64,000 nt of DNA from Delphinapterus leucas (lineage: Eukaryota; Chordata; Mammalia; Artiodactyla; Monodontidae). This document shows, in pieces, positions 1 through 12,469 of the stretch. Where the stretch lies: the NCBI RefSeq assembly GCF_002288925.2, contig NW_022097996.1, positions 14,733,603-14,797,602 of the forward strand, in the 5' to 3' direction. A program made the position numbers and the translations under genes. The notes below the pieces were generated by a model. The model was not told the origin of the DNA and ran no database searches. It saw only the letters and a list, made by a program, of their open reading frames with translations. The number at the start of each line of letters is the position of its first letter. Positions within the stretch are counted from its first letter, which is position 1.

Positions 1-169
1 ATTAAGTATGCAGGGTCTAAAAAATATTTTCACATTGTCTGCTACTGATACTTCCCATTACATATCTCTTCCTTCCAGGTGAAATTTATGTCTTTCCAGT
101 GGTTCTTAACTCTAATTCATAATAGAGTCTCTTTTAGGGAGCTTTAAAATATATGTTTGGTTTACAGAA

Positions 170-720
170 AATATTAAAATGAATGGAAGGTAGGATATCT
201 CAGCATACAAGTGATGACTATAAAACAAGAACCAAAAGGAAATTCTAGAACTGAAAATTCCATTATCTGAAATAAATTCACTTGAATGTTATTAACAGAG
301 TTTGAATACTGCAGAAGAAAGAATGAGTGAACTTGAAGAGAGATTTGATAGAAACCATTCAATCTGAAAAGCAGAGGTTAAAAAAAAAATTGAAAGGAAA
401 CAAGGAACAGAGTCTTGGTGACCTTTGGGACAATACCATGGAATATATTTGGAATTGGAGACTGAAAACAAATGAGAAAAAAAATGGCTGTAATTTTCTC
501 ACGTGTAGTGCAAAACACCAAGTTACAAATTCAAAAAGCTCAGAAAATGCCAAAGAAAGATAAATATAAAGAAGACACCACCTGGGCACAGCATAGTCAG
601 TGGCTTTGTGCATGAAAAACATTTTTTTTTTTTTGCATTTGTAAGATCACTGAATGACAACTGACTTAAAACAGTGGAGCTCAGAATCTTTGAAGCCGTG
701 AAAGGAACCTGCTGAGTCAT
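170..720 (+). mobile_element. Old L1 fragment (ORF1 region)
   Basis: Degenerate L1 ORF1-type sequence on the + strand. Phrases such as 'gaatgagtgaacttgaagagag' and 'gacctttgggacaatacc' match the coiled-coil and C-terminal parts of L1 ORF1. No continuous frame survives. The first 170 bases are AT-rich and hold nothing I recognise. Confidence 0.6.
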
Positions 721-904
721 GATTCATTTATATCCAGTGAAAATATTTTTTAAAAACAAGGGCAAAATGAAGAAATTGTGGCAGATCGTATATTCCAAAT
801 AAGGCTACAACGATAAATGTAACTAGAATAAACATTCCAGTTATAAGGCTGAGATCCTCCAACTGGAAAAAAAGCCAGCTGAAATTATAAGCTCTCTAAA
901 GCAT

Positions 905-1062
905 ATGGACTTTATTTTTTTAAACAAATATACATACATATTCTTTTTTTACATTCTATTCCATTATAGGTTATTATAAGATATTGAGTATAGTTCCTTA
1001 TGCTGTACATTAGGTCCTTGTTAGTTATCTACTTTATATATAGTAGTGTGTATTTTTAATCC
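905..1062 (-). mobile_element. L1 3' end fragment, inverted
   Basis: The stretch with 'tattccattataggttatt' and 'ttaggtccttgttagttatc' is the reverse complement of the cetartiodactyl L1 3' UTR. It lies inside older L1 sequence. Confidence 0.55.
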
Positions 1063-1079
1063 CAAATTCCTGATTCCAG

Positions 1080-4015
1080 ATAGAATGAAAGTAAAAGATG
1101 GGGAAAGACTTACAATGCAGCCAGTAAGTATAAGAAAGCCGGTGTGCCTCTCATTATTTCAAACAAAGTAGATTCAATATTAGGCATATTAGCAAAGATA
1201 AAGAGGGATACCTAATGATAAAAGAGTCAGTTCATCAGAATGACATAATGCTCAAAAATATGTGTATACCTAATAACAGAGCTTTAAAGATTTGAAGCAG
1301 AAATGGACATGACTAGTGGGAGAAATAGACAAATCTACAGTCATAGAAATTTTTAACACCCTTTGCTCAACAACTCATAGAACAACTAGTGAGAAAAAAA
1401 AATCAGTAAAGTCATAGAAGTTCTGAAAAATTCCTCAACTACTTTGACCTAATTAACATTTATAGAGCACTGTACCCAACAACTGTAGAATACTCATTCC
1501 TTTTAAATGCACATGGTATATTCACTAAGGTAGATCATATTCTGGGCCATAAAACAAGTTTTGATAAATCTAAAAGGTTTGAAATTGTACCAGAGTATGT
1601 TTTCTGGTTGCAAAGGAATTGAATTAGAAACCAAAAACAATAAGATATTTTTTTAAAAACTTCCATATCTGGAATTTAAAAAGCATACTTCTAAATAATC
1701 CATGAATCAAAGGAGAAACTACTAGAAAATATTTCAAGCTGAATGATAATGATACTGCAACATATCAAAATTTATGGGAAGCAGCTAGAGTAAGGGTTAG
1801 AGAGTGTAAATGTTTATATTTGTAAATAAGAGAAGGTTAAAATCAATGATCTCATTTGCTATTTGAGAAGATAGAAAAAGTCAAAATAAACCCAAAATAA
1901 GTAGAAGAAAGGTTAAAAACAAAGAGAAGAAATCTATGAAATAGAAACAGAACATGAACCTGAAAAAGAAAGAAAATTAATGTAGATCACAGTTATTTGA
2001 AAAGATTAATAACATTTATAAATCCCTAGCAAAATTCATCAAGAAAAAGAGAGAAAACTCAAATTACCAAAGTCAGAATAATAGGATATCACTATGATCA
2101 TTAAAAATAATAAGAGAATAGTGTGAAAAACTTTATGTCAGTATATTTGACAGCTTAGATAAAAGAGACAAATTCCTTGAGAAACGTCACTTGCCAAAAC
2201 AAATACACGAACAAATAGAAAATCTGAATAGCACCATATCTATTAAAAGATTTGAATTTATTATCAAAAACCACACACACACTCAAACAAAAACATAAAC
2301 GAATAGCCTTCGGGTCCAGGTGGTGTTATTGGTGAATGCTATCAAACCTTTACAGAAGAAATAATACCAATCTTATAAAAGTCTCAAGAAAATTGAGCTT
2401 ATTTTATAAGGCCAGCTTGATACTGATACCAAAACCTTACAAAGACATCATAGAAGGAGAAAATTATAGACTATTATCTCTCGTGAATACAGACACAAAA
2501 AATCCTTAAGAAAAGTGTTAGCAAATCAAATCTAGCAAATATGTGAAAAGGACAATACATCATGACAAGTGAAATTTAGCCCAGAAATTCAAGGTAGGTT
2601 TAAAATATTAAAGTCCATCAATTTGATTCATCATTTTAATAAAGGAGAAAAGCCATAAGATCATCTCAATAGATGTAGAAAAATATCATTTGACAAAATT
2701 CAAAACTCATTCATGATAAAAATTTATACCAAACTTGGAACGGAAGTTAATTAATCTGATAGATGGTATCTATGAAAACGCTACAACTAACCTCATATGT
2801 AACAGTTACATATTGGATGCTTTCCCTCTAAAATTAAGAATAAAACAAGCAATTCTGTTTTCACCATTTCTATTTAACATTGTACTGGAAGTCCTAGCCA
2901 GGGCAATTAAGCAAGAAAGACAAAAGGAATAAAGACTGGAAAAGGAGAAGTAAGACTGCGTTTAGTTGCAGATAATATGATTGCTTATGTAGAAAATCCT
3001 AAACAATCTACAAAACAACTAGAAATACATAAATTTAGCAATATCATAGGATACACGATCAATGCAGAAAAATCAGTTGTGTTTCTAAACATCAGCACAA
3101 AAACAATTTGAAAATAAAATAATCTAAACCAATTCCACTGAAAATAGCATCAAAAACATTTGGGAATACATTTACAAAAGATGTGTACAATTTGTACACA
3201 GAAAGCTTACAAAATATTGTCAAGATAAAGTAAGAAAGATCTAAAACAAAACCATCTCATTGATTGGAAAACAATATTGTTAAAATGTCAATTCTTCTCA
3301 TCAATCACCACATTCAATGCAATGCCACTTAAAATCATAGCAGGATTTTATTTTTTTAACATCTTTATTGGAGTATAATTGCTTTACAATGGTGTGTTAG
3401 TTTCTGCTCTATAACAAAGTGAATCAGCTATACATATACATGTATCCCCATATCTCTTCTCTCTTGTGTCTCCCTGCCTCCCACCCTCCCTAGCCCACCC
3501 CTCTAGGTGGTCACAAAGCACAGAGCTGATCTCCCTGTGCTATGCGGCTGCTTCCCACTAGCTATCTATTTTACGTTTGGTAGTGTATATATGTCCATGC
3601 CGCTCTCTCACTTTGCCCCAGCTTACCTTTCCCCCTCCCCGTATCCTCAAGTCCATTCTCTAGTAGGTCTCACAACAGGATTTTTTAATTGAATATTTTA
3701 ATTTGTATAAAACTTATATGGAAATGCAAACAATTCCAGGAAAAAAAAAACAGCTGGAGGACTTAAACTACCTGATTTCAACACTGTATAAAGCTACAGT
3801 AATCAAGACAACATGGTATTGGCATAAGGATAGAAAATTAATAGATCCATGGAACAGAATATAGAGTCCAGAAATGGAACATATATATAATCAATTGAAT
3901 TTCAACAAAGGCAGTAATATTATTCAATGGGAAAAGTCTTTTCAATAAATGATGTTGCAACAACTGGATAAACATATGGAGACAAATGAATTTTAATTCC
4001 TACTACCCTGGCCTC
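1080..4015 (+). mobile_element. Degenerate L1 ORF2, interrupted
   Basis: An old L1 ORF2 copy full of stops and indels. Recognisable parts include the reverse-transcriptase stretch around 2640-2930 (a surviving short frame has the '[20 protein letters not shown]' segment) and the C-terminal part at 3730-4015. It is split by a younger L1 3' end at 3345-3675. No function remains. Confidence 0.75.
3345..3675 (-). mobile_element. L1 3' UTR inserted in older L1
   Basis: Antisense L1 3' end beginning 'aacatctttattggagtata', including 'ctaggtggtcacaaagcac'. The flanks 'gcaggatttt' (left) and 'acaggatttt' (right) look like a target-site duplication, and the older ORF2 resumes on the other side. Confidence 0.7.
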
Positions 4016-4841
4016 ACAAAACTGATACAAGGGGTGGAGCTGGAGGCTCCCAGGTTCCCTTCTCTCCTACTCAGTCCCCAGCCCTTCAGTCACCCTGTGA
4101 GCAGGACCTAGCCTTGTGCCGCTTTCTGAATACTGGACTCCACAGAACTTGGGCCCAGCAGAGTGCCCAGTGTGTAGGGACAGCTGGAAGGGCCTGACCC
4201 ACGTAGGGACCCCCCTCTTGGCCCATTTGGTTTCACGTGCCAATTAGTCTCCAGCAGTTTTGTTTCCCAAGGGCTTTAAAGAATCTACAGAGAAGGAAAA
4301 CCCCGAAGAAAGGCTTAATAAAGTGGATTCCTCCAGCTTGCCTGACTGCAGGAGCAGCAGGGTTAAGAAGAGATGTCGTGAAGTCCTGAGTGCGAAAGTC
4401 AGATGACAGACCTGGAATTACGGGAACATGCAAGGTGGTGACGGGGGAGGTCGGGAGCCTAACGGTGACCTGAATTCAGATCCACCGCTTGCTGCTTCTG
4501 CGACCTTCATTCTGTCCACCCACGTGTTCATTGAGTGTCTGCTCCAGCCAAGCACCTGGTTACTGAGATGCTAAGATCAAGCCTCTGCCTCAGAAGCTTA
4601 GCACTGGGACAGAGCTGCAAAGTGACTCTGAAGGCAGTGATATTCGTGCACCCACCCTGCCAATAAGGGTGGAAGGAGCAGAAGCTGAGAGTGGGCAGGA
4701 GGCTGTAGTCAGAAGCCCAGAGCGGTAGCTCGGGAGCGTCGTTGGCCCTGGTAAGGGACCCGCTTCGGGAAGGGTTTTTAACGCCAACTCCGTCTTTTTT
4801 CCATTTCAGAGGAAGACGGAGCTTCTTTTCGCCCGGCACTG

Positions 4842-4851
4842 ATTGCGCAAT
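4842..4851. promoter_or_regulatory. C/EBP palindrome upstream of exon 1A
   Basis: ATTGCGCAAT is a perfect C/EBP consensus palindrome, 154 bases before the exon 1A start codon. It lies in a GC-rich block in the same relative place as the bZIP-type sites of units B and C. Binding is not shown by sequence alone. Confidence 0.5.
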
Positions 4852-5004
4852 ACCCGCGTAAGACTAGGCGGGGCCACCAGCTCTCCTCATTCACCCCAAA
4901 CCCGCGAGAGCGGTGCTCGGGACCGAGGTGTCCCGCAGACCTCCAGCAACTAGCAATCAGAAGGGGACTTTCTCGCGTTCAGCAAAAGACACTCTCGATC
5001 CCTG

Positions 5005-5184
5005 ATGGCTCTGCCGGCTGTCACCTCGAGGCGACCTGAACAGCGAGCGCTCCCCGACCGCACGAGGCAGCGGGGACGTAGCGCGCCGGCCGCCTCGGGC
5101 TCCCGGGCCTCGGTTCCTAGTCCCAGGCCTCCGTTCCGGGGCCCCAGGGCTCTCATCTTCGTCCTTTTGGGTGTCCTGCTGTCG
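5005..5184 (+). CDS. TNFRSF10 exon 1, unit A copy
   Basis: Open frame of 60 codons from ATG to a consensus donor (TCG|GTGAGT). It encodes an Arg/Ala/Pro-rich leader followed by a hydrophobic signal-peptide core (ALIFVLLGVLLS, residues 49-60). It aligns with exon 1 of unit B and unit C over its whole length and ends in the same phase 0. No exon 2 follows within unit A. The exon could be dead, or could splice to exon 2 of the intact gene at 30715, 25.5 kb downstream, giving the same receptor with another leader. Transcript data would decide. Confidence 0.6.
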
Positions 5185-5454
5185 GTGAGTCCCTATCGCG
5201 GGTGCTGGCTCCGGAAGGCGCGCTTGGCGGCCGGGAAAGGGGGTGGGCGGGACGTGGGGACACGGTGGGGTGCCTGCCCGAGTCACCTGCGGCCCGGGTT
5301 GTCTGAGCGGGACCAGCAGTGGGCAGAGTCGGGAGAAGGAGCAGAGTCATGACCCGGCAGGACCTACCGGGCCCAGAGGGAGAAAAGCCCGCGTTCCTAG
5401 GCTTGTCTGGCTGCCCCAGAAGTAAATTCCGGAGAGAAGAGTTGAAAACTCCTT

Positions 5455-5640
5455 AGCAAGCCTTGATATGGCCCAGCCCTTCCCTCTCATTACCATACTC
5501 CGCTTCGCACCCCCTCTCTCCTCCCTCTCCTTTCCTTTCCTTCCCAGCTTCCTCCCTCCCATCTCCCTTCTCCTCTCCCCTCCTCCTCCCCCTCCCCTCC
5601 CCTCCCCCTCCCCCTCCCCTCCCCTCTCCTCCACCCTTTT
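5455..5640 (+). repeat. Polypyrimidine tract in unit A intron 1
   Basis: About 185 bases, almost pure C and T on the + strand, with short CCCCTCC-type units. It creates long open frames on both strands that are compositional artefacts. Such tracts can form triplex DNA. Confidence 0.8.
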
Positions 5641-6129
5641 ATGCCTCTGTTTAAATTCTAAAACATGCTCATTGCATCTATTCTTCCCATTGATTTTTAC
5701 AGATAAGTAGCTTTCCCATCCTCCGTTGCATTCAGCACCCGTTCTTGGCTGCTGTGAGCAATTTGCCAAATTCCTTCCGGGCACTTTCTTCCACAGCAAC
5801 ATACAGGGCTTACAGGGTAAACCACCAGTAATCATACAGCTGACCCCAGGGGCTCTGTCTTTAGTTTAGGAGGAAAGAGTGTGAAGCTTTTATTTTGATT
5901 TCCATTTTGAGATCGAAACAGGTAAGGTGTGCATCCTGGAAAACCTATTTAATGGCTGCCCTGAGCTAGGAGGCGGAAGGCTTGTTAACGTAGCTTGTCT
6001 TTTCACCTATACAACAACCATCCAAACCCACAAAAATCTCAGAAGAAACAGACCTCAGACCACAAGAAGACCTTGAGAACAAGTCTGACGCACTGTGTCA
6101 CAGCTGCTCAGGTTAAGAGTAAAAGACAA

Positions 6130-6380
6130 ACACTGAATGATATTACCTATATGTGGAATCTGAAAAATACAACAAACTAGTGAATAAAACAAAAAGAACC
6201 AGACTCACGCATATAGAGAACAACCTGGTGGTTACCAGTAGGGAGAGGGAATCAGGGAGGGGCAATATAGGGATAAGGGGAAAAGAAGTGTTGTTATGGG
6301 ATTATATGAAATCACGTGTGTGAAACGTTTGAAAATTGTAAAGCACTAGAGAATTTAAAGAATCTTAAAAAAAAAAAAAA
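6130..6380 (+). mobile_element. L1 3' end fragment
   Basis: The sequence around 'tatatgtggaatctgaaaaa', the region 'gaacaacctggtggttacca' and a terminal A-run are typical of an L1 3' end. It lies in intron 1 of unit A. Confidence 0.65.
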
Positions 6381-6661
6381 GAGTAACGGTGTAGCTTTAG
6401 GGTGTGTTTGTCTCGTCAAGCAAAGAGTAGTGTTTGTTTGGTTGACTCTTATCAGGGAAAAGAGAGAGTGAAGATCAAACTAGACTGTTTTGCAGTCTAA
6501 GGGGGGGGCGGGGGGGAGGGCAGGAAGCGACGGGGGCGGGAAGCAGGAGAGGGAAATCCCTGCTCATGATTCATCTCTGGGCAGAGCAGGGTCAGTAGAG
6601 TCTACACAGGGCTCAACTTAACACACTTCCACATCTCCTCCTTCCTTCTCATTTCCTCCCT

Positions 6662-6779
6662 CTTTTTTTTTGCTATGCTGGCAGCATGTGGGATCTTAGT
6701 TTCCTAACCAGGGATCGAACCCTTGACTCCTGCAGTGGAAGCGGGGAGTCATAACCACTGGCCTGCCAAGGAAGTCCCC
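6662..6779 (-). mobile_element. CHR-type SINE
   Basis: Antisense tRNA-derived SINE: T-run at the left, tRNA-like B-box region ('agggatcgaaccc'), and head 'ccaaggaagtcccc' at the right. Confidence 0.8.
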
Positions 6780-6839
6780 TCGTTACCTTCTCTCTTTTGT
6801 CCCAGGCTGCTGCTCCAGTGCAGCCCTCCTGTCTCCCTC

Positions 6840-6863
6840 CTCTGTCTCTGTCTCTGTCTCTGA

Positions 6864-6906
<43 letters not shown>
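6840..6906 (+). repeat. (CT)n(CA)n microsatellite
   Basis: A TCTG/CT run followed by CA repeats. The inverted copy at 49616-49703 carries the complementary TG/AG run, so this compound microsatellite predates the inverted duplication. Confidence 0.9.
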
Positions 6907-6949
6907 CCCGCCCCCACAGACACACAAGTCTGTGGGTCGGCAAAGCCTC

Positions 6950-7500
6950 AGATCTCCACCACACCCGGGTCCCTCAAACAGGGTGCAGTGGGGATTACAC
7001 ACTAGGAAGCCTCCTCCTCGCCCACCCCCTCCCCCTTTTACTTTGACTTTGTTCTTGTCTGTGATCCTGTCCCTGTGGACTTTTCACCCCATGTCCACCA
7101 GTGTCCCTGCCACCAGTAGCATTGTCACCTCTGTCTTGCAGCCCCTCCAGGCTCTTTTCACCTTGGTGACCTTGGTGGTGTTTATGGGGGTGCGGGGGGT
7201 CTTTGTGTCTCTGCCTCAGCTCCCTGTGGCCGAAACTGTTCCTGCACAGGGCTGCTCAGCAAGCTCCAGACGTGCCTCCCCTAAACGCACATGGGTTCTA
7301 AGATGCCTGCACTAATGCTGGTATGATGTCCTTGTCCTGTTCTAGGGGATATTTATGGTGGGAAATATGACTGGCAGGTTGGGAACAGAACAGAGGTAAC
7401 TGAATGTCCTGTTGAGGGATTGCCCAGGTCCAAAGGCACCATGGAGTCAATTTCAAGTTTTCACTTGATGTTACCAAAGATTTTTAAAAAGGCACCATTT
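6950..7500 (+). repeat. Block duplicated in inverse at 48.5-49.6 kb
   Basis: This intron-1 block of unit A reappears reverse-complemented at about 48520-49560. Shared segments include 'tgtccctgccacc', 'gcagcccctccaggctcttt', 'gcctgcactaatgctggtat' and 'aacagaacagaggtaactga' (with differences). It contains the unoccupied site of the LTR found in the inverted copy. Confidence 0.8.
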
Positions 7501-8800
7501 GTAGTGTTAAAAGTGTCAATTCATCAGGAAGACATCTTAATCATAAATATTATGTGCCTAATAGTAGAGCTTTAAAATATCAATACATAAGGCAAAAACT
7601 GATGAAATTAAAGGACTATCATATCACCCTTTAATGAAGATGAAAAAGGATAGTAACACTATCAACCACCATGGGAATTGCCCCGCAGTCCAGTGGTTAG
7701 GATTCTGTGCTTTCACCGCAGAGGGCACCTGTTCACTCCCTGGTTGGGGAACTAAGATGCCGGAAGCCCTGCGGCACGACCAAATTAAAAACAAACTTAA
7801 AAAAAAAGAACCAAAAAAAACCTATCAACCACCTTGACTTAATTGACATTCAGAGAGCACACTGCAACATCTAATGAAGTCTCATTCTTTTTTGACAAAC
7901 GTGGTACTTTCATCAACATAGACCACATTCTGGACAATTTTAAAAAGTCTAAATAAGTTTAAAAGCAATGAAATCGTATAGACTCTGTTCTCTGACTTCA
8001 ATGAAATTACATTACTAGTCAAGAATGATCTCTAGAAAAAAAAACTCCAAAATTTGAGTCTAAAGCAATATACCTCCAAAGCATTCATGGTTCTTAGATG
8101 AAATCAAAAGAGAATTTTTTTTAATTTCAAAATAAATAATAATGAATATATACCACATGGAAATTTGTGGAAGACTGCTAAAGCAGTGCTTAGAGTAAAC
8201 TGTGTAGTTTGCAATTAAAGACCTTCCTTCTGTTAAAAGAGTAGGGGGTTGGGAGAAATAGGGAGTAAAATTTTAAAAAATAAAATAAAATCAGTGACTG
8301 GAAGATCCACATTAATCACCATAAGATAAGTGCAAATTAAACTCAAAAGAATAAGAAGGAAATAATAATAATATGAGTAGAAATCAATGAAATAGAAATA
8401 CAAACAGTTAAAGGAATTGACAAACCAAGCATTGATTCTTTGAAATAATCAACAAAATGAATAAAATAAAATCAATAAACCAAATTTTAAAAGAAAAAAA
8501 AGCAAAAAAAACCACCACCCAATATAAAGAATTAACGATGGGATATTATTACAAACTCTGCAGCCATGAAAAGGATAATAAGGGGATCTTACGAATAATA
8601 ATTTGATGCTGATAAATTGGACAACTTGAATAAAAAGGACAAATTCCTTGAAAAATACTACTTAGCAAAACAGATACAAGATGATTCTACTCAGGTTCTG
8701 GACATTGCTCTAAGTCAGAGGAGAAAGGCATAAAGATCGGAAAGGAAGAAATAACCAACTGTATTCATTTGCAGAGAACAACTGCTAGAACTAAGTGAAT
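7500..8800 (+). mobile_element. Degenerate L1 ORF2 with SINE insertion
   Basis: Old L1 ORF2 sequence (for example 'gacttaattgacattcagag' and 'gaccacattctgg'), heavily mutated. It is interrupted by a SINE at 7671-7821. Confidence 0.65.
7671..7821 (+). mobile_element. CHR-type SINE with target duplication
   Basis: tRNA-derived SINE ('gtccagtggttaggattctg', 'ggttggggaactaagatgcc') with an A-rich tail. It is flanked by an exact 12-base duplication, CTATCAACCACC, and inserted in L1 sequence. Confidence 0.85.
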
Positions 8801-8825
8801 CTAGCAGGTCATAGCATGCAAGTCC

Positions 8826-9120
8826 GGGAGCATAGGAGGCAATAGGATTGTGTGAGCAGGAAAAGAGGACGCAGCCATTACCTAAACTCAGAGGAGGCCC
8901 AGCCTGGAAAAGGGAGGACTAGAGGGACACACATTATCACAGCTGTCTCTAAGTTCTTCAAAGAATTTTATGTGTCAGAGGGCTGCATTTTGTCTTATTT
9001 GGATCCAGCCAGTCAAACTGGGCTCCACATAACTTGTTTTTGGTTCAATCTTCTTTTTTTTAAAATTTAACATTCTGACTTAAAACACTCTCAAATTACA
9101 GAAAATTGCAAAAACCGTAC
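8826..9120 (+). repeat. Unit A copy of TNFRSF10 intron 1
   Basis: Aligns with 29744-30010, which lies about 0.8 kb before exon 2 of the intact gene. Both have 'tcagaggaggcccagcctgg' and 'agggctgcatttt' or close variants. This is the last recognisable unit A block before exons 2-8 are lost. Confidence 0.8.
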
Positions 9121-9499
9121 TAAACACATTTCCTTGAACCATCTGAGAACAAGTCAATGACAGAATGCACATCACCCCTTAAAGCTTCAGTGGGGGTTTC
9201 CAACAAACCAGAACATTCTACCCCCATAGTTAAATGCAGCCTTCAGAGTCAGAAAATTAACATCCAAAGGGTACTATCAGCTAATCCTCAGACCCCATTC
9301 ATATTTCTCCAGTTGTCTCTATGATATCATTTATTGCACAGAGATCCTATCCTGAATTGCTGTTTCATCTTTTTCTGTGACTCCTTGATATTTAGTGGGA
9401 AATTGACAGACTATTTTTGAGGACAGGTTGTCAACTTCCTTTTTATTTTATTTACTTATTTACATGTATGTTAGATGATTTTGTATTTTTCCTACGTGC

Positions 9500-9605
9500 C
9501 TGCTATGGGCTGAATTGTGCTCCTCCACCACCAAATTCATATGTTTAAATCCTAACCAACAGTAGCTCAGAATAAGACTATGTTTGTAGATAGGGTCTTT
9601 AATTT
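9500..9605 (+). mobile_element. Probable MaLR (MLT1-like) LTR fragment
   Basis: 'ggctgaattgtgctcctcca', followed by 'attcatatgtttaaatccta' and 'gatagggtcttt', resembles the start of MLT1-type mammalian LTRs. It is truncated at about 106 bases. The 9290-9480 stretch before it is unassigned old repeat-like sequence. Confidence 0.45.
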
Positions 9606-9609
9606 ATTT

Positions 9610-12000
9610 AATTTTTTAAATAAAAAATATTATTCAATTTATTTAATCTGAAAACCAAAACCATACAAAACAGTTCGTCCATTTCACCCATCCTGCACTC
9701 CTACCCCACCTGTTGCAACCATCAATCTGTTCTCTGTATCTATGAGCTTTTTATTTTTTTTTAGATTCTGCATATAAGAGAGATCATATGGTATTTTTCT
9801 TTGTCTGACTTTTTCACCAAGCATAATGCCCTCAAGGTCCACCCATGTTGTCATGCATGGAGAGATTTAAATTTTTGTGGCAGAATAATATTCCACTGTG
9901 TTTATATATATATATATATACCACAATTTCTTTATACATTCACCCATCAATGGACACTTCAGTTGTGTCCATTTCTTGAGTATTGTAAATAATACTGCAG
10001 TGAACATGGGGTGCTTATATCTTTTTTAGTTAGCGTTTTCATTTTCTTTGGATAAATACACAGAGGTGAAATTGCAGAATCATACAGTAGTTATATTTTT
10101 AACTCTTTGAGAAATCTTCATACTGTTTTCTATGGTGGTTGCACAAATTTGCATTCCCACCAACAGTACACAAGGGTCCCCTTTTCTTCACATCCTCCCC
10201 AACGCTTATTCTTTTTCTGTCTTTTTGATAATAGCCATTCTAACAGGTGTGAGGCAATAGCTCATTGTGGTTTTGATTTGCATTTCCCTGATGATTAATG
10301 ATGTTGACCATATTTTTATGTACCTATTGGCTATCTGTATGTCTTCTTTGGAAAAATGTCTATTCAGAACTTCTGCTAATTTTTAAATTGGGTTGTTTGG
10401 GGGATTTTTGCTATTGAGTTGTATGAGCTCCTTATATATTTTGGATATTACCTGTTTATAAGATACATGATTTACAAATGTTTTCTCGCATTCAATATGT
10501 TGCCTCTTCATTTTGTTAACAGTTCCCTTTGCTGTGCAGAAGCTTTGTAGTCCCACTTGTTTATGTTTGCTTTTGTTGCTTTTGCTTTTGGTGTCAGATT
10601 CAAAAAATCATTGCCAAGATCAGTGTCAAGTTGCTTACTGTCTATGTTTTTTTCTAGGAGTTTTATGGTTTCAGTTCTTATGTTCAACTCTTTAATCCAT
10701 TTTGGGTTGATTGTGTGTATGGTATAAGATAGTGGTCCAGTTTCATTCTTGTGCATGTTGCTGTCCAGTTTTCCCAACACCATTTACTGAAGAGAATGTC
10801 CTTTCCCTATTGTATATTCTTGGCTCTCTTGGCATAAGTTAATTGACCATATATGCATGGGTTTATTTTGGGGCTCTCTATTCTATTCCACTGATTTATG
10901 TGTCTGTTTTTATGCCAATACCATACTGTTTAATTGAAATAGCTTTATAATATAGTTTGAAATCAGGAAGCAAGATGCCTCCAGCTTTGCTTTCCTTTCT
11001 TAAGATTACTTTGGCTATTCAGGGTCTTTTGTGGTTCAGTACAAATTTTAATTCTTTGCTCTATTTCTGTGAAAAATGCCACTGAAATTTTAATAGAGAT
11101 TGCATTGAATCTATAGATTGTTTTAGATGTATGAACATTTTAACAGTATTGATTCTTTAAATCCATGGGCATGGACTATCTTTCCATTTATTTGTGTCTT
11201 CTTCAATGTAGTTTTCAATATACAGGCCTTTGACCTCCTTGGTTAAATGTATTCATAGGAATTTTCTTTTTTAGATGCAATTGTAAATTAGATTGTTTTC
11301 TTAATTTCTCTTTCTGCTGGCTTTTTATTAGTGTAAAGAAATGCAACCAGATGTTTTCACGTTGATTTTGTATCCTGTAACTTTACTGAATTCATTTATT
11401 AGTTCTAAGAGTTTTTTCGATGGCATTTTTAGGATTTTCTATACATAATATCATGTCATCTGTGACATGTGACAATTTTACTTACTCCTTTCCAATTTGG
11501 ATGTCTTTTATTCCTTTTTCTTACCTAATCACTCTGGCTGGGACTTCCAATACTATGTTAAATAAAAGTGACAAGAGTGAGTGTCCTTATCTTGTTCCTG
11601 ATCTTAGAAGAGGTAATTTTAGCTTTCCACCATTGAATATGATGCTTGCTGTGGCCTTGTCAGATATGGCCTTTATTATGTTGAGGTCTATTCCCTCTAT
11701 ATCTGCTTTGTAGAGAGTTTTATCATAAATCAATGTTGAATTTTGTCAGATGCTTTTTCTGCATCTATTGAGATGATCATATCATTTTTATTCTTCATCT
11801 TGTTAATGTGGTGTATCACATTGACTGATTTGTGGATTTTGAACCATAGTTTGCATCCTTAGAATAAATCCCACTTGATCATGTTGCATGGTCCTTTTAA
11901 GGTATTGTTGAATTCAGTTTTCTAATATTTTGTTGAAGATTTTTGCATCTATGTTCATCACGGATATTAGCCCGTAATTTTCTTTGTGCATGTGTGGCTG
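9610..12000 (-). mobile_element. Antisense L1, ORF2 and 3' end
   Basis: A 5'-truncated L1 in reverse orientation. The minus strand encodes recognisable ORF2 C-terminal sequence (for example the segment with [20 protein letters not shown] at 10508-10783). Many frame breaks show it is inactive. It occupies part of the place where unit A lost exons 2-8. Confidence 0.85.
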
Positions 12001-12179
12001 GCTTCCAGTCATCCTGAATCTAGGTATTGAGATCTTCTCCTTTGGGATAGGACATGTCTTGGCACATGCTCGACTACTGGGAACACTTAAAAAATATAAT
12101 AGGCTGCTTCAGCAATCCCGAAAGTTTGAGAGATGACTAAGAGCTGGGGGAGGGCTGAACAAAAAATTCATTTCCTACA

Positions 12180-12465
12180 CAAGGCTACTCCTTCAAGACT
12201 GGGAGAGAGATGGTTGTTTCATCTACTGTATAGAAACAAACACAGTCAAGCGAAATGGAGAAACAAAGAAATCTGTTCCAAATGACAAAATAAGATAAAA
12301 CCTTAGGAAAAACGCTTAATGAAATGGAGATAAGTAAGTTCCTTGATAAAGAGTTCAAAGTAATGGTCACAAAGAAGCTTGCCGAACTGGGGAGAATGAA
12401 TGAACACAGTGAGAACTTCAACAAAGAGATGGAAAATATAAGAAATATAAAACATTGGGATCCTT
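12180..12465 (+). mobile_element. Old L1 ORF1-like fragment
   Basis: 'gttcaaagtaatggtcacaa' and 'aacttcaacaaagagatgg' are L1 ORF1-type phrases. No intact frame. The 12040-12180 interval is unassigned. Confidence 0.5.
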
Positions 12466-12469
12466 TTTT

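Noticed and set aside
5347..5835. Minus-strand open stretch of 162 codons
   Set aside because: Its middle is Glu/Gly/Arg repeats from the polypyrimidine tract. No domain is visible.
6797..7315. Open stretch of 172 codons with SLSLSL and HTHTHT runs
   Set aside because: It is a translation of the CT/CA microsatellite. The inverted duplicate at 49.2-49.9 kb does not keep the frame.
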